NCBI RefSeq assembly: GCF_024652905.1
Contig: NZ_CP102428.1
Span: forward strand, 2,368,501 to 2,432,500
Direction: 5' to 3'
DNA length: 64,000 bases
DNA from: Pseudomonas oryzihabitans
GTDB taxonomy: Bacteria; Pseudomonadota; Gammaproteobacteria; Pseudomonadales; Pseudomonadaceae
Made by a program: the position numbers and the translations under genes. The notes below the pieces were generated by a model. The model had not been told where the DNA came from. It saw nothing but the letters and a program-made list of their open reading frames with translations, and did not search any database. Every line of letters begins with the position of its first letter. The stretch's first letter is position 1. Below are positions 1 through 8,528 of the stretch, one piece after another.

Positions 1-438
1 GCCAACGACATCGCCTTCGACGCGGGTCAGGCGACGGATGTTGACGTTCTCGCCGCACTTGGCGACCAGGGCCTCACGGGCGCTTTCCTGAGCGGCGATC
101 AGCGGAGCGGCATCGCTCATCTTCTCGGCGAAGGCCTTGTCCAGGCTGGCGGCGACGAAGCCCTTGAAGTCGTCCTGCAGAGCCAGGAAATCGGTCTGGG
201 AGTTGACTTCGATGATGACGGCAGCCTTGTGGTCGTCAGCGACCTTGACCGCGATGGAGCCTTCGGCAGCCACGTTACCGGCTTTCTTGGCGGCCTTGAT
301 GGCGCCAGCGGCACGCATGTCGTCGATGGCCTTCTCGATGTCGCCACCGGCAGCGGCCAGGGCCTTCTTGCAATCCATCATGCCTTGGCCGGTGCGCTCG
401 CGCAGTTCTTTGACCAGGGCTGCAGTGATTTCTGCCAT
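1..438 (-). CDS. tsf: Elongation factor Ts, partial (C-terminus beyond window start)
   Basis: EF-Ts is the guanine nucleotide exchange factor that recycles EF-Tu from GDP to GTP form during translation. The first 146 residues are visible. They hold the N-terminal UBA-like helical domain, with MMDCKKAL near residues 20-27, and the conserved TDF at about 82-84, which in characterised EF-Ts inserts into EF-Tu. The ATG lies at 436-438 on the minus strand. The gene follows rpsB on the same strand with a 131-bp gap, the usual rpsB-tsf order. The rest of the gene lies outside the window. Confidence 0.97.
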   Translation of the reverse strand, partial: MAEITAALVKELRERTGQGMMDCKKALAAAGGDIEKAIDDMRAAGAIKAAKKAGNVAAEGSIAVKVADDHKAAVIIEVNSQTDFLALQDDFKGFVAASLDKAFAEKMSDAAPLIAAQESAREALVAKCGENVNIRRLTRVEGDVVG

Positions 439-509
439 GTTTGAAATCCTCTTGAATCGGTTTCGAGGTCACTCCGCACGGAGACGGAGCCAATGAAACG
501 CCAGTAGGC

Positions 510-529
510 AAAAAGGGGGCTAGGCCCCC
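510..529 (-). terminator. Intercistronic hairpin with U-tract between rpsB and tsf
   Basis: A G/C-only stem (515-520 with 524-529) is followed on the minus strand by five T residues (510-514). It sits 40 bases after the rpsB stop. This is a canonical intrinsic terminator shape placed inside an operon, so it probably attenuates tsf relative to rpsB rather than ending the transcript completely. The partial-terminator role is inference. Confidence 0.7.
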
Positions 530-569
530 TTCTCGCACGTCGAACCGCTCGACCCTAGGGTCGACCTGC

Positions 570-1307
570 TCAGCCCTCGACGGCTTCGGCAGCGGTTTCT
601 TCGACGAATTGCTCGTTGGCACCGCCGTTGCTGCCGCCACGGATCACGGCATCGGCAACGCTGCTCAGGTACAGAGTAACGGCGCGGAAGGCGTCATCGT
701 TGCCGGGGATGATGTAGTCAACACCTTCCGGGCTGCTGTTGGTATCGACGACGCCGATTACCGGGATGCCCAGCTTGTTGGCTTCGGTGATGGCGATGCG
801 CTCGTGATCAACGTCGATCACGAACAGGGCATCCGGCAGACCGCCCATGTCCTTGATACCACCCAGGCTGCGCTCGAGCTTTTCGAGGTCGCGAGTACGC
901 ATCAGGGCTTCTTTCTTGGTCAGCTTGTCGAAAGTACCGTCCTGGGACTGGACTTCCAGATCGCGCAGACGCTTGATCGAGGCACGGATGGTCTTGTAGT
1001 TGGTCAGCATGCCGCCCAACCAGCGATGATCAACGAAGGGCTGACCGCAACGCGCGGCTTCTTCGCGAACGATCTTGCCGGCAGCGCGCTTGGTGCCGAC
1101 GAACAGGATCTTGTTCTTGCCGGACGCCAGGCGCTCAACGAAGGTCAGGGCCTCGTTGAACATCGGCAGGGTCTTTTCGAGGTTGATGATGTGGATCTTG
1201 TTACGCGCGCCGAAGATGTACTTGCCCATCTTCGGGTTCCAGTAACGGGTTTGGTGGCCGAAATGCACGCCGGCTTTCAGCATGTCACGCATGGAGACTT
1301 GAGACAT
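570..1307 (-). CDS. rpsB: 30S ribosomal protein S2
   Basis: S2 is the late-assembling small-subunit protein that binds near S1 at the mRNA exit side. The 245-residue product begins [10 protein letters not shown] and carries the family blocks [15 protein letters not shown] (about 13-27) and [13 protein letters not shown] (about 91-103). The length is close to the usual 240-250. The C-terminus is acidic, as in other gammaproteobacterial S2. A strong GAGGAAC Shine-Dalgarno lies about 5 bases before the ATG. The gene is first in the rpsB-tsf unit and has a long, folded leader (1308-1440), consistent with the known autogenous control by S2. Confidence 0.98.
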   Translation of the reverse strand: MSQVSMRDMLKAGVHFGHQTRYWNPKMGKYIFGARNKIHIINLEKTLPMFNEALTFVERLASGKNKILFVGTKRAAGKIVREEAARCGQPFVDHRWLGGMLTNYKTIRASIKRLRDLEVQSQDGTFDKLTKKEALMRTRDLEKLERSLGGIKDMGGLPDALFVIDVDHERIAITEANKLGIPVIGVVDTNSSPEGVDYIIPGNDDAFRAVTLYLSSVADAVIRGGSNGGANEQFVEETAAEAVEG

Positions 1308-1340
1308 TTAGATGTTCCTCGTAGTCGGGTTGGGCCTCCA

Positions 1341-1397
1341 CGCATCCCAATGACCAACTTCCCATCGGGAAGCACCCAGGTCATCGTGTCGATGCGT
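1341..1397 (-). promoter_or_regulatory. Nested stem structure in the rpsB leader (likely S2 autoregulatory site)
   Basis: Three nested perfect stems can be read: 1341-1347 with 1391-1397, 1350-1355 with 1379-1384, and 1358-1363 with 1367-1372. The structure lies 33 bases upstream of the rpsB start, inside the transcribed leader. Gammaproteobacterial rpsB leaders are known to bind S2 for feedback repression. That this particular fold is the S2 site is inference from position and structure. Confidence 0.6.
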
Positions 1398-1446
1398 GTG
1401 TGGGGTTAGGAGCGCTAGAGGGCATAGCCCCGAAAAAGCGCGCGAC

Positions 1447-1452
1447 TTTATA
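1447..1452 (-). promoter_or_regulatory. Probable -10 element of the rpsB promoter
   Basis: TATAAA on the minus strand is followed by a GC-rich GTCGCGCGC discriminator, the pattern of stringently controlled ribosomal promoters. No clear -35 hexamer is visible. It lies about 140 bases upstream of the rpsB ATG, leaving room for the folded leader. Confidence 0.5.
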
Positions 1453-1594
1453 TCACGCCTTGCCGGATACCACCAGCGGCGATTGCCGCCTAGCGGAGAT
1501 CCAGGGGTACCGCCGGTAGCCACAGCGCGGGCGACGGCTCTGATAGAATAGCGGATCGAAAGCTAACGCCCGGCGTGATACCTAGAGATTTCCG

Positions 1595-2377
1595 ATGACC
1601 GTCATCCTCAAGACCCCTGAAGACATCGCCAAGATGCGCATCGCCGGCCAACTGGCCGCCGAGGTGCTCGAAATGCTGGACGAGCACGTGCGTCCCGGCA
1701 TCACCACCGAAGAACTGGATCGGCTGGCCCACGACTACATCGTCAACGTGCAGCAGGCCATCCCCGCCCCGCTGAACTACAAGGGCTATCCCAAATCCAT
1801 CTGCACCTCGCTCAACCATGTGGTCTGCCACGGCATTCCCAATGACAAGCCGCTAAAGAGCGGCGACATCATGAACGTGGACATCACCGTGATCAAAGAC
1901 GGCTACCACGGCGACACCAGCAAGATGTATCTGGTGGGCGACGTGCCCGAGTGGGCGGACCGCCTCTGTCAGATCACCCAGGAATGCCTCTACAAGGGTA
2001 TCGAGCTGGTCCGCCCGGGCGCGCGCCTGGGCGATATCGGCGAAGTCATCCAGAAGCATGCGGAGAAGAACGGCTTCTCGGTGGTGCGCGAATACTGCGG
2101 CCACGGCATCGGCAAGGGCTTCCACGAAGAGCCGCAGGTGGTGCATTACGGCCGTGCCGGTACCGGCCTCGAGCTGCAGGCCGGGATGATCTTTACCATC
2201 GAGCCGATGATCAACCAGGGCCGCTACGAGACCCGCCTGCTGGGCGACGGCTGGACCGCCATCACCAAGGACCGCAAGCTGTCCGCGCAGTGGGAACACA
2301 CGGTGCTGGTCACCGAACAGGGTTACGAGATCCTGACCCTGAGAAAGGACGAAACCTTTCCCCGCGTTTCTGCGTGA
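1595..2377 (+). CDS. map: Type I methionine aminopeptidase
   Basis: MetAP removes the initiator methionine from nascent proteins in the cytosol. It is a 260-residue type Ia enzyme of the pita-bread fold with no N-terminal extension. All metal ligands are present: Asp96 and Asp107 in NVDITVIKDGYHGDTS, His170 in CGHGIGKGFHEEP, Glu203 in TIEPM and Glu234 in WEHT. His79 in NHVVCHGIPN is the substrate-binding histidine. The gene diverges from rpsB across 287 bases and is followed 10 bases later by glnD, so the two are probably co-transcribed. Confidence 0.98.
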   Translation: MTVILKTPEDIAKMRIAGQLAAEVLEMLDEHVRPGITTEELDRLAHDYIVNVQQAIPAPLNYKGYPKSICTSLNHVVCHGIPNDKPLKSGDIMNVDITVIKDGYHGDTSKMYLVGDVPEWADRLCQITQECLYKGIELVRPGARLGDIGEVIQKHAEKNGFSVVREYCGHGIGKGFHEEPQVVHYGRAGTGLELQAGMIFTIEPMINQGRYETRLLGDGWTAITKDRKLSAQWEHTVLVTEQGYEILTLRKDETFPRVSA

Positions 2378-2387
2378 GTGAGCGCCC

Positions 2388-5087
2388 ATGCCCCAGGTCG
2401 ATTCGGAGTTGTTCGACGCCGGCCAGTTCCAGGCTGAGCTTTCGCTGAAAGCCAGCCCCCTCGCGGCCTTCAAGAAATTCATCAGGGCCGCGAACGCCAC
2501 CCTCGATGCCCGCTTTCTGGCCGGACGCAGCGTGCGCCGGCTGGTCGAGGATCGCGCCTGGTTCATCGACCAGATGCTCATCGCGGCCTGGAATCGCTTC
2601 AATTGGCCGGAAGATGGCATCGCCCTGCTCGCGGTCGGCGGCTATGGTCGCGGCGAACTGCACCCGCATTCGGACATCGACTTGCTGATCCTGCTCGCCG
2701 AAGAGGAGCAAGAGCGTTTCCGCGACTCCATCGAAGGCTTCCTGACCCTGCTGTGGGACGTGGGCCTGGCGGTGGGGCAAAGCGTCAGATCGCTGCGCGA
2801 GTGCACCACCGAAGCCCTCGCCGACCTGACGGTCATCACCAACCTGATGGAAAGCCGCACCCTTGCCGGCCCCGAGCACCTGCGCCAAGCGATGCTCGCG
2901 GCCACCAGTGTCGAGCACCTCTGGCCAGGGCGCGCCTTCTACCTGGCCAAGCGCGCCGAGCAGAGTGCCCGGCACGCCAAGTACAACGACACCGAGTACA
3001 ACCTCGAACCCAACGTGAAGGGTTCGCCCGGCGGCCTGCGCGACATCCAGACGCTGCTGTGGATCGCCCGGCGGCAATTCGGCACCCTCAACCTGCAGGC
3101 CCTGGTGGGCCAGGGCTTTCTCACCGAAAGCGAGTGCAGCCTGCTGATCTCGGCGCAGGAGTACCTGTGGAAGGTTCGCTATGCCCTGCACATGCTGGCC
3201 GGTCGCCCGGAGGATCGCCTGCTGTTCGACCACCAGCGACGCATCGCCAACCTGCTCGGCTACGAGGACAACGACGCCAAGCTAGCGGTCGAGCGCTTCA
3301 TGCAGAAGTACTACCGGGTGGTGATGGACGTCTCCCAGCTCAGCGACGTGGTCATGCAGCACTTCGAGGAAGTGAATCTGCGCGACGAGCAGATACCTGC
3401 CGCGGTGACGCCGATCAACAACAGATTCCAGATCCGCAACGGTTATCTGGAGGTGGTGCATCCGCAGGTGTTCCTGCGCACGCCCTTCGCCCTGATGGAA
3501 CTGTTCGTCCTGCTGGCGCAGAACCCGGCGGTCAAGGGCCCCAGTGCCGGTACCATCCGCCTGCTGCGCGACAGCCGTCACCTGATCGACGACGCCTTCC
3601 GCCAGGACATTCGCAACACCAGCCTGTTCATCGAACTGCTCAAGAGCGAATCCGGGATCCATCGCAATCTGCGGCGGATGAATCGCTACGGACTGCTGGG
3701 GCTCTACCTGCCCGAGTTCGGCCAGATCGTCGGCCAGATGCAGCACGACCTCTTCCACATCTATACGGTGGACGCCCACACCCTCAATCTCATCAAGCAT
3801 CTGCGCAAGATGAGTTACGACGTCCTGGCGGAGAAGTATCCGCTGGCGACGCGGGTGATCCACAAGCTGCCCAAGCCGGAGCTGATCTATATCGCCGGTC
3901 TCTACCACGACATCGCCAAGGGCCGCGGCGGCGATCACTCGGAGCTGGGCGCGGAAGACGTGGAAGCCTTCGGTCGCCGCCACCAGCTGCCGGAATGGGA
4001 TACCCGCCTGGTCAGCTGGCTGGTGCGCAACCACCTGGTGATGTCCACCACCGCCCAGCGCAAGGATCTCTCCGATCCCCAGGTGATCCACGACTTCGCC
4101 CTGACGGTGGGTGACCACACCCACCTGGACTATCTGTACGTCCTCACCGTGGCCGATATCACCGCGACCAATCCGTCGCTGTGGAATTCCTGGCGCGCCA
4201 CCCTGCTGCGCCAGCTCTACACCGAGACCAAGCGCGCCCTGCGCCGCGGCCTGGAGAATCCGGTCAATCGCGAGGAGCAGATTCGCAGCACCCAGCAATC
4301 GGCCCTCGATACCCTGATGCGCCGCGGCATCGATGCCGATGACGCCGAGCAGCTGTGGTCGCAGCTGGGCGACACCTATTTCCTGCGGCATACCGCGCTG
4401 GACGTGGCCTGGCACACCGAGGCCATCCTCGGCCATGGCGATACCGCGGAGCCCCTGGTGCTGATCCGCGAGACCACCCAGCGGGATTCCGAAGGCGGCA
4501 CCCAGATCTTCATCTATGCCGCGGACCAGCACGACTTCTTCGCGGTGACCGTGGCGGTGATGGACCAGCTCAACCTGAACATTCAGGACGCGCGCATCAT
4601 CACCTCCAGCAGCCAGTTCACCCTGGACACCTACATCGTGCTGGATACCGATGGTGGCTCGATCGGCAACAATCCCGCGCGGATTGCCCAGATCCGCGGT
4701 GGCCTGATCGAGGCGCTCAAGCATCCCGAGGAATACCCGAGCATCATCAACCGCCGCGTGACCCGCCAGCTCAAGCATTTCGCCTTCTCGCCCCAGGTGA
4801 ACATCTACACCGACACCACGCGCTCGGCGAGCCTGATCGAACTGACGGCACCGGATCGACCCGGACTGCTGGCGCGGGTGGGGCGGATCTTCCTCGACTT
4901 CGACCTGTCCGTGCTCAACGCCAAGATCGCCACCCTCGGCGAGCGCGTGGAAGACGTCTTCTATGTCACCGACGCCGACGGTCGCCCCTTGGCGGATCCC
5001 GCTCTGTGCAGCGCCCTGCAGCAAGCCCTGATCAAGCAACTGGGCGAGTCAGACAGCCAGGCGCCACTCAGCCGCATCAGCATCTAG
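2388..5087 (+). CDS. glnD: Bifunctional PII uridylyltransferase / uridylyl-removing enzyme
   Basis: GlnD senses glutamine and adds or removes UMP on PII proteins (GlnB/GlnK), setting glutamine synthetase and NtrBC activity. The 899-residue protein has the full domain order. The nucleotidyltransferase motif [16 protein letters not shown] is at about 84-99. The HD hydrolase motif [12 protein letters not shown] is near 507. Two C-terminal ACT domains start near 714 ([10 protein letters not shown]) and 814 ([11 protein letters not shown]). The length matches the family. The start is the ATG at 2388, 10 bases after map. The gene is followed by dapC after 39 bases on the same strand. Confidence 0.97.
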   Translation: MPQVDSELFDAGQFQAELSLKASPLAAFKKFIRAANATLDARFLAGRSVRRLVEDRAWFIDQMLIAAWNRFNWPEDGIALLAVGGYGRGELHPHSDIDLLILLAEEEQERFRDSIEGFLTLLWDVGLAVGQSVRSLRECTTEALADLTVITNLMESRTLAGPEHLRQAMLAATSVEHLWPGRAFYLAKRAEQSARHAKYNDTEYNLEPNVKGSPGGLRDIQTLLWIARRQFGTLNLQALVGQGFLTESECSLLISAQEYLWKVRYALHMLAGRPEDRLLFDHQRRIANLLGYEDNDAKLAVERFMQKYYRVVMDVSQLSDVVMQHFEEVNLRDEQIPAAVTPINNRFQIRNGYLEVVHPQVFLRTPFALMELFVLLAQNPAVKGPSAGTIRLLRDSRHLIDDAFRQDIRNTSLFIELLKSESGIHRNLRRMNRYGLLGLYLPEFGQIVGQMQHDLFHIYTVDAHTLNLIKHLRKMSYDVLAEKYPLATRVIHKLPKPELIYIAGLYHDIAKGRGGDHSELGAEDVEAFGRRHQLPEWDTRLVSWLVRNHLVMSTTAQRKDLSDPQVIHDFALTVGDHTHLDYLYVLTVADITATNPSLWNSWRATLLRQLYTETKRALRRGLENPVNREEQIRSTQQSALDTLMRRGIDADDAEQLWSQLGDTYFLRHTALDVAWHTEAILGHGDTAEPLVLIRETTQRDSEGGTQIFIYAADQHDFFAVTVAVMDQLNLNIQDARIITSSSQFTLDTYIVLDTDGGSIGNNPARIAQIRGGLIEALKHPEEYPSIINRRVTRQLKHFAFSPQVNIYTDTTRSASLIELTAPDRPGLLARVGRIFLDFDLSVLNAKIATLGERVEDVFYVTDADGRPLADPALCSALQQALIKQLGESDSQAPLSRISI

Positions 5088-5126
5088 CGCCTTGATCTAA
5101 CGCCTCGAACGAAGGACCACCCGACG

Positions 5127-6320
5127 ATGAATCCCACCCTCGACCTGCTGCAGCCCTATCCGTTCGAGAAGCTGCGCGCCCTGCTCGCCGGCGTGACCCC
5201 GCCAGCGGCGATCAAGCCGATCCCGCTGTCGATCGGCGAGCCCAAGCATCCGTCACCGGCCTTCGTCGCCGAGGCCCTGACCGCGAACCTGGATCAGTTG
5301 GCGGTCTACCCGACCACCCTGGGCATCGCCGAGCTGCGCGAGGCCATCGCCAGCTGGGCCGGCCAGCGCTTCGGCGTACCCGAGGGCTGGCTGGATCCGG
5401 CGCGCCACGTGCTGCCGGTGACCGGCACCCGGGAAGCCTTGTTCTCCTTTACCCAGGCGGTGGTGGATCGCAGCAAGCGCGGCCTGGTGCTGAGTCCCAA
5501 TCCCTTCTATCAGATCTATGAAGGCGCGACCCTGCTGGCCGGCGCCGAGCCGCATTACCTGCCCTGCCTGGCGGACAAGGGTTTCAACCCCGACTTCGAC
5601 AGCGTGCCGGACGAGATCTGGCAACGCTGCCAGCTGCTGTTCCTGTGCTCGCCCGGCAACCCGACCGGTGCTCTGCTGCCTGTAGCAACGCTGAAAAAGC
5701 TCATCGCCCTGGCCGATCGCCACGACTTCGTGATCGCCGCCGACGAGTGCTACAGCGAACTCTATTTCGACGAAGCCAGCCCGCCACCCGGCCTGCTGAC
5801 CGCATGCGCCGAACTGGGTCGCAGCGACTTCGCCCGCTGCGTGGTCTTCCACAGTCTGTCCAAGCGTTCCAACCTGCCGGGCATGAGATCGGGTTTCGTC
5901 GCGGGCGATGCCGCCATCCTCAAGCGCTTCCTGCTCTATCGCACCTACCATGGCTGCGCCATGCCGGTGCAGGTGCAGAAGGCCAGTGCGGTGGCCTGGC
6001 AGGACGAGGCCCATGTCCGCGAGAACCGCGAACTCTATCGGCAGAAGTTCGCCGCCGTGCTGGATATCCTGCAGGGCAGCCTGGAGGTGTCACTGCCGGA
6101 CGGTGGCTTCTATCTCTGGGCCAAGACCCCGGGCGATGACGAAGCCTTCGCCCGCGATCTGTTCGCCCGTGAGCACGTGACCGTTGTGCCGGGCTCCTAT
6201 CTATCGCGAGAGGTCGCGGGCGTCAACCCGGGCGCCGGACGGATCCGCATGGCGCTGGTCGCCCCGCTGGCCGAGTGCGTGGAAGCAGCGGAGCGCATCC
6301 GCCGCTTCTGCCAGGGCTAG
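5127..6320 (+). CDS. dapC: Succinyldiaminopimelate transaminase (class I/II aminotransferase)
   Basis: This is a PLP-dependent fold-type I enzyme. In the Pseudomonas map-glnD neighbourhood it is annotated as DapC, which makes N-succinyl-diaminopimelate for lysine and peptidoglycan. The 397-residue product has the aminotransferase motifs SPGNPTG (about 173-179), the PLP-binding Asp in AADECYSELYF, and the Schiff-base Lys246 in HSLSKRSNLPGMRSG. A GAAGGA Shine-Dalgarno lies upstream. The substrate call rests on family similarity and synteny; other aminotransferase specificities are possible. The gene converges with the antiporter gene, and both stop codons lie in one CTAG (6317-6320). Confidence 0.87.
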   Translation: MNPTLDLLQPYPFEKLRALLAGVTPPAAIKPIPLSIGEPKHPSPAFVAEALTANLDQLAVYPTTLGIAELREAIASWAGQRFGVPEGWLDPARHVLPVTGTREALFSFTQAVVDRSKRGLVLSPNPFYQIYEGATLLAGAEPHYLPCLADKGFNPDFDSVPDEIWQRCQLLFLCSPGNPTGALLPVATLKKLIALADRHDFVIAADECYSELYFDEASPPPGLLTACAELGRSDFARCVVFHSLSKRSNLPGMRSGFVAGDAAILKRFLLYRTYHGCAMPVQVQKASAVAWQDEAHVRENRELYRQKFAAVLDILQGSLEVSLPDGGFYLWAKTPGDDEAFARDLFAREHVTVVPGSYLSREVAGVNPGAGRIRMALVAPLAECVEAAERIRRFCQG

Positions 6321-7951
6321 CGATTGCCCTGATCGCGCATCAGCGCGGTCTCCTGGATGTCCAGTTCGCGCAGGAACTCGCTGACCACCAGGTCATCGAT
6401 CACCCCGGCGATCCGCAGTCGATAGAGTTCGCGACGCTGGGCGCGGATGGCGAGCAGGCGCAGCTCGCCGTCCAGGCTATCCCGCAGGCGCGCCAGGGAA
6501 CGGGCGTCCTCGCTGTCATCGGCGGAACTCAGCTCGTCGCGGAATTCGGCGATGATGCCAGCCTTGATCTCCGCCTGCAGCGCCGCCCGCGCCGGCTCGT
6601 CGGTGTCGCTCGACTCCACGTCTTCCAGGGCCACGATGGCGGCCCGGGCGGCATTGATCCGCACCTCGCAGCGCTCCCGCTCCAGCAGGTCGTTGGATTG
6701 TTCCGGCAGCCGCGCCAGCAGCAGCGGTATGCCGATGCTCGCCACCACCAGTGACAGCAGGATCACCCCGGCGGCGATGAACACTAGGACGTCACGCAGG
6801 GGAAAGGGCGTGCCATCCGAGAGCAGCAGCGGCAGCGACAGCACACCGGCCAGGGTCACGGCGCCGCGCACACCGCTGAGGGAGGCGATGGCGGCGATCA
6901 GCCGAGGATCTCCGGCGATGGTGATAGGGCCGCTGCCGGGCTGGGTCAGGTGCCAATAGCCGAGGATGACCCCGAAGCGAATGGCCATGATCACCGCATA
7001 GGCACCCAGCACATAGAGCGTCAGCCAGCCCGCGGCCGGCCAAAGCGCCTGGGACGCCGGCAGCGCCGCCGCCAGGATGTCGGGCAGCTGCAGGCCCAGG
7101 ATCAGAAACACCAGGCCGTTGAAGGCGAACTCCACCAGCCCCCAGACACTGTGATTGAGCAGGCGGGTGGCGGTCTGCCGGGGCAGCATGTCGACCCGGC
7201 TTTGCATCATCCCGGCGGCCACGGCGGACAGGATGCCCGAGACCCCCAGTCGCTCCGCCAGCACATAGGCGGCGAAGGGCAGCAACAGCATGAAGACGAC
7301 ATGGGGCGCAGCATCGCTCCAACCGCGCTTCACCACCATCCAGGCGCGCGCGCGACCCACCAGCCAGCTAAGCACCCCGCCGACCAGTACGCCGCCCACC
7401 GCGACGATGACGAATTCCAGGCTGGCCTGGCTCAACGAGAAGGCACCGGTCAGGGCCGCCGCCACGGCGAACTTGAAGGTCACCAGACCCGAGGCGTCGT
7501 TGAGCAGGGCCTCACCCTGGATCACGTGCAGCAAGGCGCTGGGCAGCCGGCCGCGGACGATGCTGGACACCGCCACGGCATCGGTGGGCGACAGCACCGC
7601 CGCCAGGGCGAAGGCCACCGCCCAGGGCAGGTGCAGCATCCAGTGCAGGAACCAGCCGGCGCCCAGCACCGTGAGGAATACCAGGCCGAAAGCCAGCACG
7701 AAGATCGGCCGGCGCAGCCGCCAGAATTCCCGCTTGGGCATGCGCCAGCCATCGGAGAACAGCAACGCCGGGATGAACAGCAGCAGAAAGAGTTCGGGGT
7801 CCAGGGCGACATGCAGCCCCAGCGTGGGCCAGGCGAGCAAGGCACCGACCACCACCTGGATCAGGGGTAGCGGGATAGGGATGAGATGGGCGCTGAGTCG
7901 GGTGGCACCCACCATCAGCAAGAGGATCAGAGCGGTATAGAGAATCTGCAC
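6317..7951 (-). CDS. CPA1-family Na+/H+ antiporter
   Basis: This inner-membrane monovalent cation/proton exchanger is predicted to serve pH and Na+ homeostasis. It has about 12 hydrophobic segments, the SPTDAVAVSSIVRGRLP motif typical of NhaP/YjcE-type exchangers, a GEALLNDASGLVTF block carrying the conserved ND pair, and a charged cytoplasmic tail of about 130 residues after the last segment. I place the start at the GTG at 7951 (544 residues, beginning VQILYTALILL). An in-frame ATG at 8089 would add 46 basic, non-family-like residues. The Shine-Dalgarno is weak, so the start is uncertain. The ion preference cannot be read from sequence. Confidence 0.88.
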   Translation of the reverse strand: MQILYTALILLLMVGATRLSAHLIPIPLPLIQVVVGALLAWPTLGLHVALDPELFLLLFIPALLFSDGWRMPKREFWRLRRPIFVLAFGLVFLTVLGAGWFLHWMLHLPWAVAFALAAVLSPTDAVAVSSIVRGRLPSALLHVIQGEALLNDASGLVTFKFAVAAALTGAFSLSQASLEFVIVAVGGVLVGGVLSWLVGRARAWMVVKRGWSDAAPHVVFMLLLPFAAYVLAERLGVSGILSAVAAGMMQSRVDMLPRQTATRLLNHSVWGLVEFAFNGLVFLILGLQLPDILAAALPASQALWPAAGWLTLYVLGAYAVIMAIRFGVILGYWHLTQPGSGPITIAGDPRLIAAIASLSGVRGAVTLAGVLSLPLLLSDGTPFPLRDVLVFIAAGVILLSLVVASIGIPLLLARLPEQSNDLLERERCEVRINAARAAIVALEDVESSDTDEPARAALQAEIKAGIIAEFRDELSSADDSEDARSLARLRDSLDGELRLLAIRAQRRELYRLRIAGVIDDLVVSEFLRELDIQETALMRDQGNR

Positions 7952-8162
7952 GGTGGTCTCGTGGTCAGGGCACCGGTCGCGGTACCAGATACAGGAGATG
8001 CGTCCCGCGGGAGTGGGGACACGTCGACCTCGCGTTGTTGGGACTGATGTCCCCGGATTTGGTTTTACCGAAACTTTACCCGAGTCCATCTAGGCGACTC
8101 GCCGCCGTTGCGGTCTGATAGACATACCCGGTTTCATTTCCCCGGGTCGCAGGAGAATGATC

Positions 8163-8477
8163 ATGCTACGTCGCATCACTCAAGTCGTGGTGCTTGCCGG
8201 CTGCCTCGCCATCGCCGGTCAGGCGTCCGCCCACGGTCGTGGGCCCGGTCCGGCCTTTCTCGGTGCCGTGGTAGGCGCCGTGGTCGGCGGAGCCATCGTC
8301 TCCCATTCCTATGCCCGCGAACCGGTCTATGTCGAAGGGCCACCGCCGCCCCCGCCGCCGCGCGTGGTCTACTACGAACCGGCACCGGTCTACGAATATC
8401 GCGTGGTGGAACCGCGCCCCGTGTACTACGGCCCACCGCCCGGCGCCTATTACTACGGTCCGCCGCCGCGCTGGTAA
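8163..8477 (+). CDS. Small secreted glycine-zipper, Pro/Tyr-rich protein of unknown function
   Basis: The product has about 104 residues. An N-terminal signal peptide ends near GQASAHG. A glycine-zipper stretch GAVVGAVVGGAIV follows, then a tail built of proline runs and Tyr-Pro repeats (VYYEP, VYEYR, VYYGPPP, YYYGPPP). The composition suggests an envelope-associated protein; no enzyme motif is present. I prefer the ATG at 8163 because the AGGAG at 8151-8155 is then 7 bases away; the ATG at 8157 would be only 1 base away. It stands alone between the antiporter and cysNC and ends in a strong bidirectional terminator. Confidence 0.75.
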   Translation: MLRRITQVVVLAGCLAIAGQASAHGRGPGPAFLGAVVGAVVGGAIVSHSYAREPVYVEGPPPPPPPRVVYYEPAPVYEYRVVEPRPVYYGPPPGAYYYGPPPRW

Positions 8478-8481
8478 AGGT

Positions 8482-8519
8482 CCATGAAAAAACCCGCCGA
8501 AAGGCGGGTTTTTTCATGG
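8482..8519. terminator. Bidirectional intrinsic terminator (17-bp stem, GAAA loop)
   Basis: A perfect 17-bp inverted repeat spans 8482-8498 and 8503-8519 around a GAAA tetraloop. The GC core (CCCGCC/GGCGGG) is flanked by A6 on one side and T6 on the other, so it works in both directions. It separates the rightward small secreted gene from the leftward cysNC. Confidence 0.93.
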
Positions 8520-8528
8520 CTGCAGGCC

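Noticed and set aside
7952-8089. N-terminal 46-residue extension of the antiporter from the ATG at 8089
   Set aside because: The extra residues are polar and basic with no resemblance to the transporter family; the hydrophobic N-terminus begins right at the GTG at 7951.
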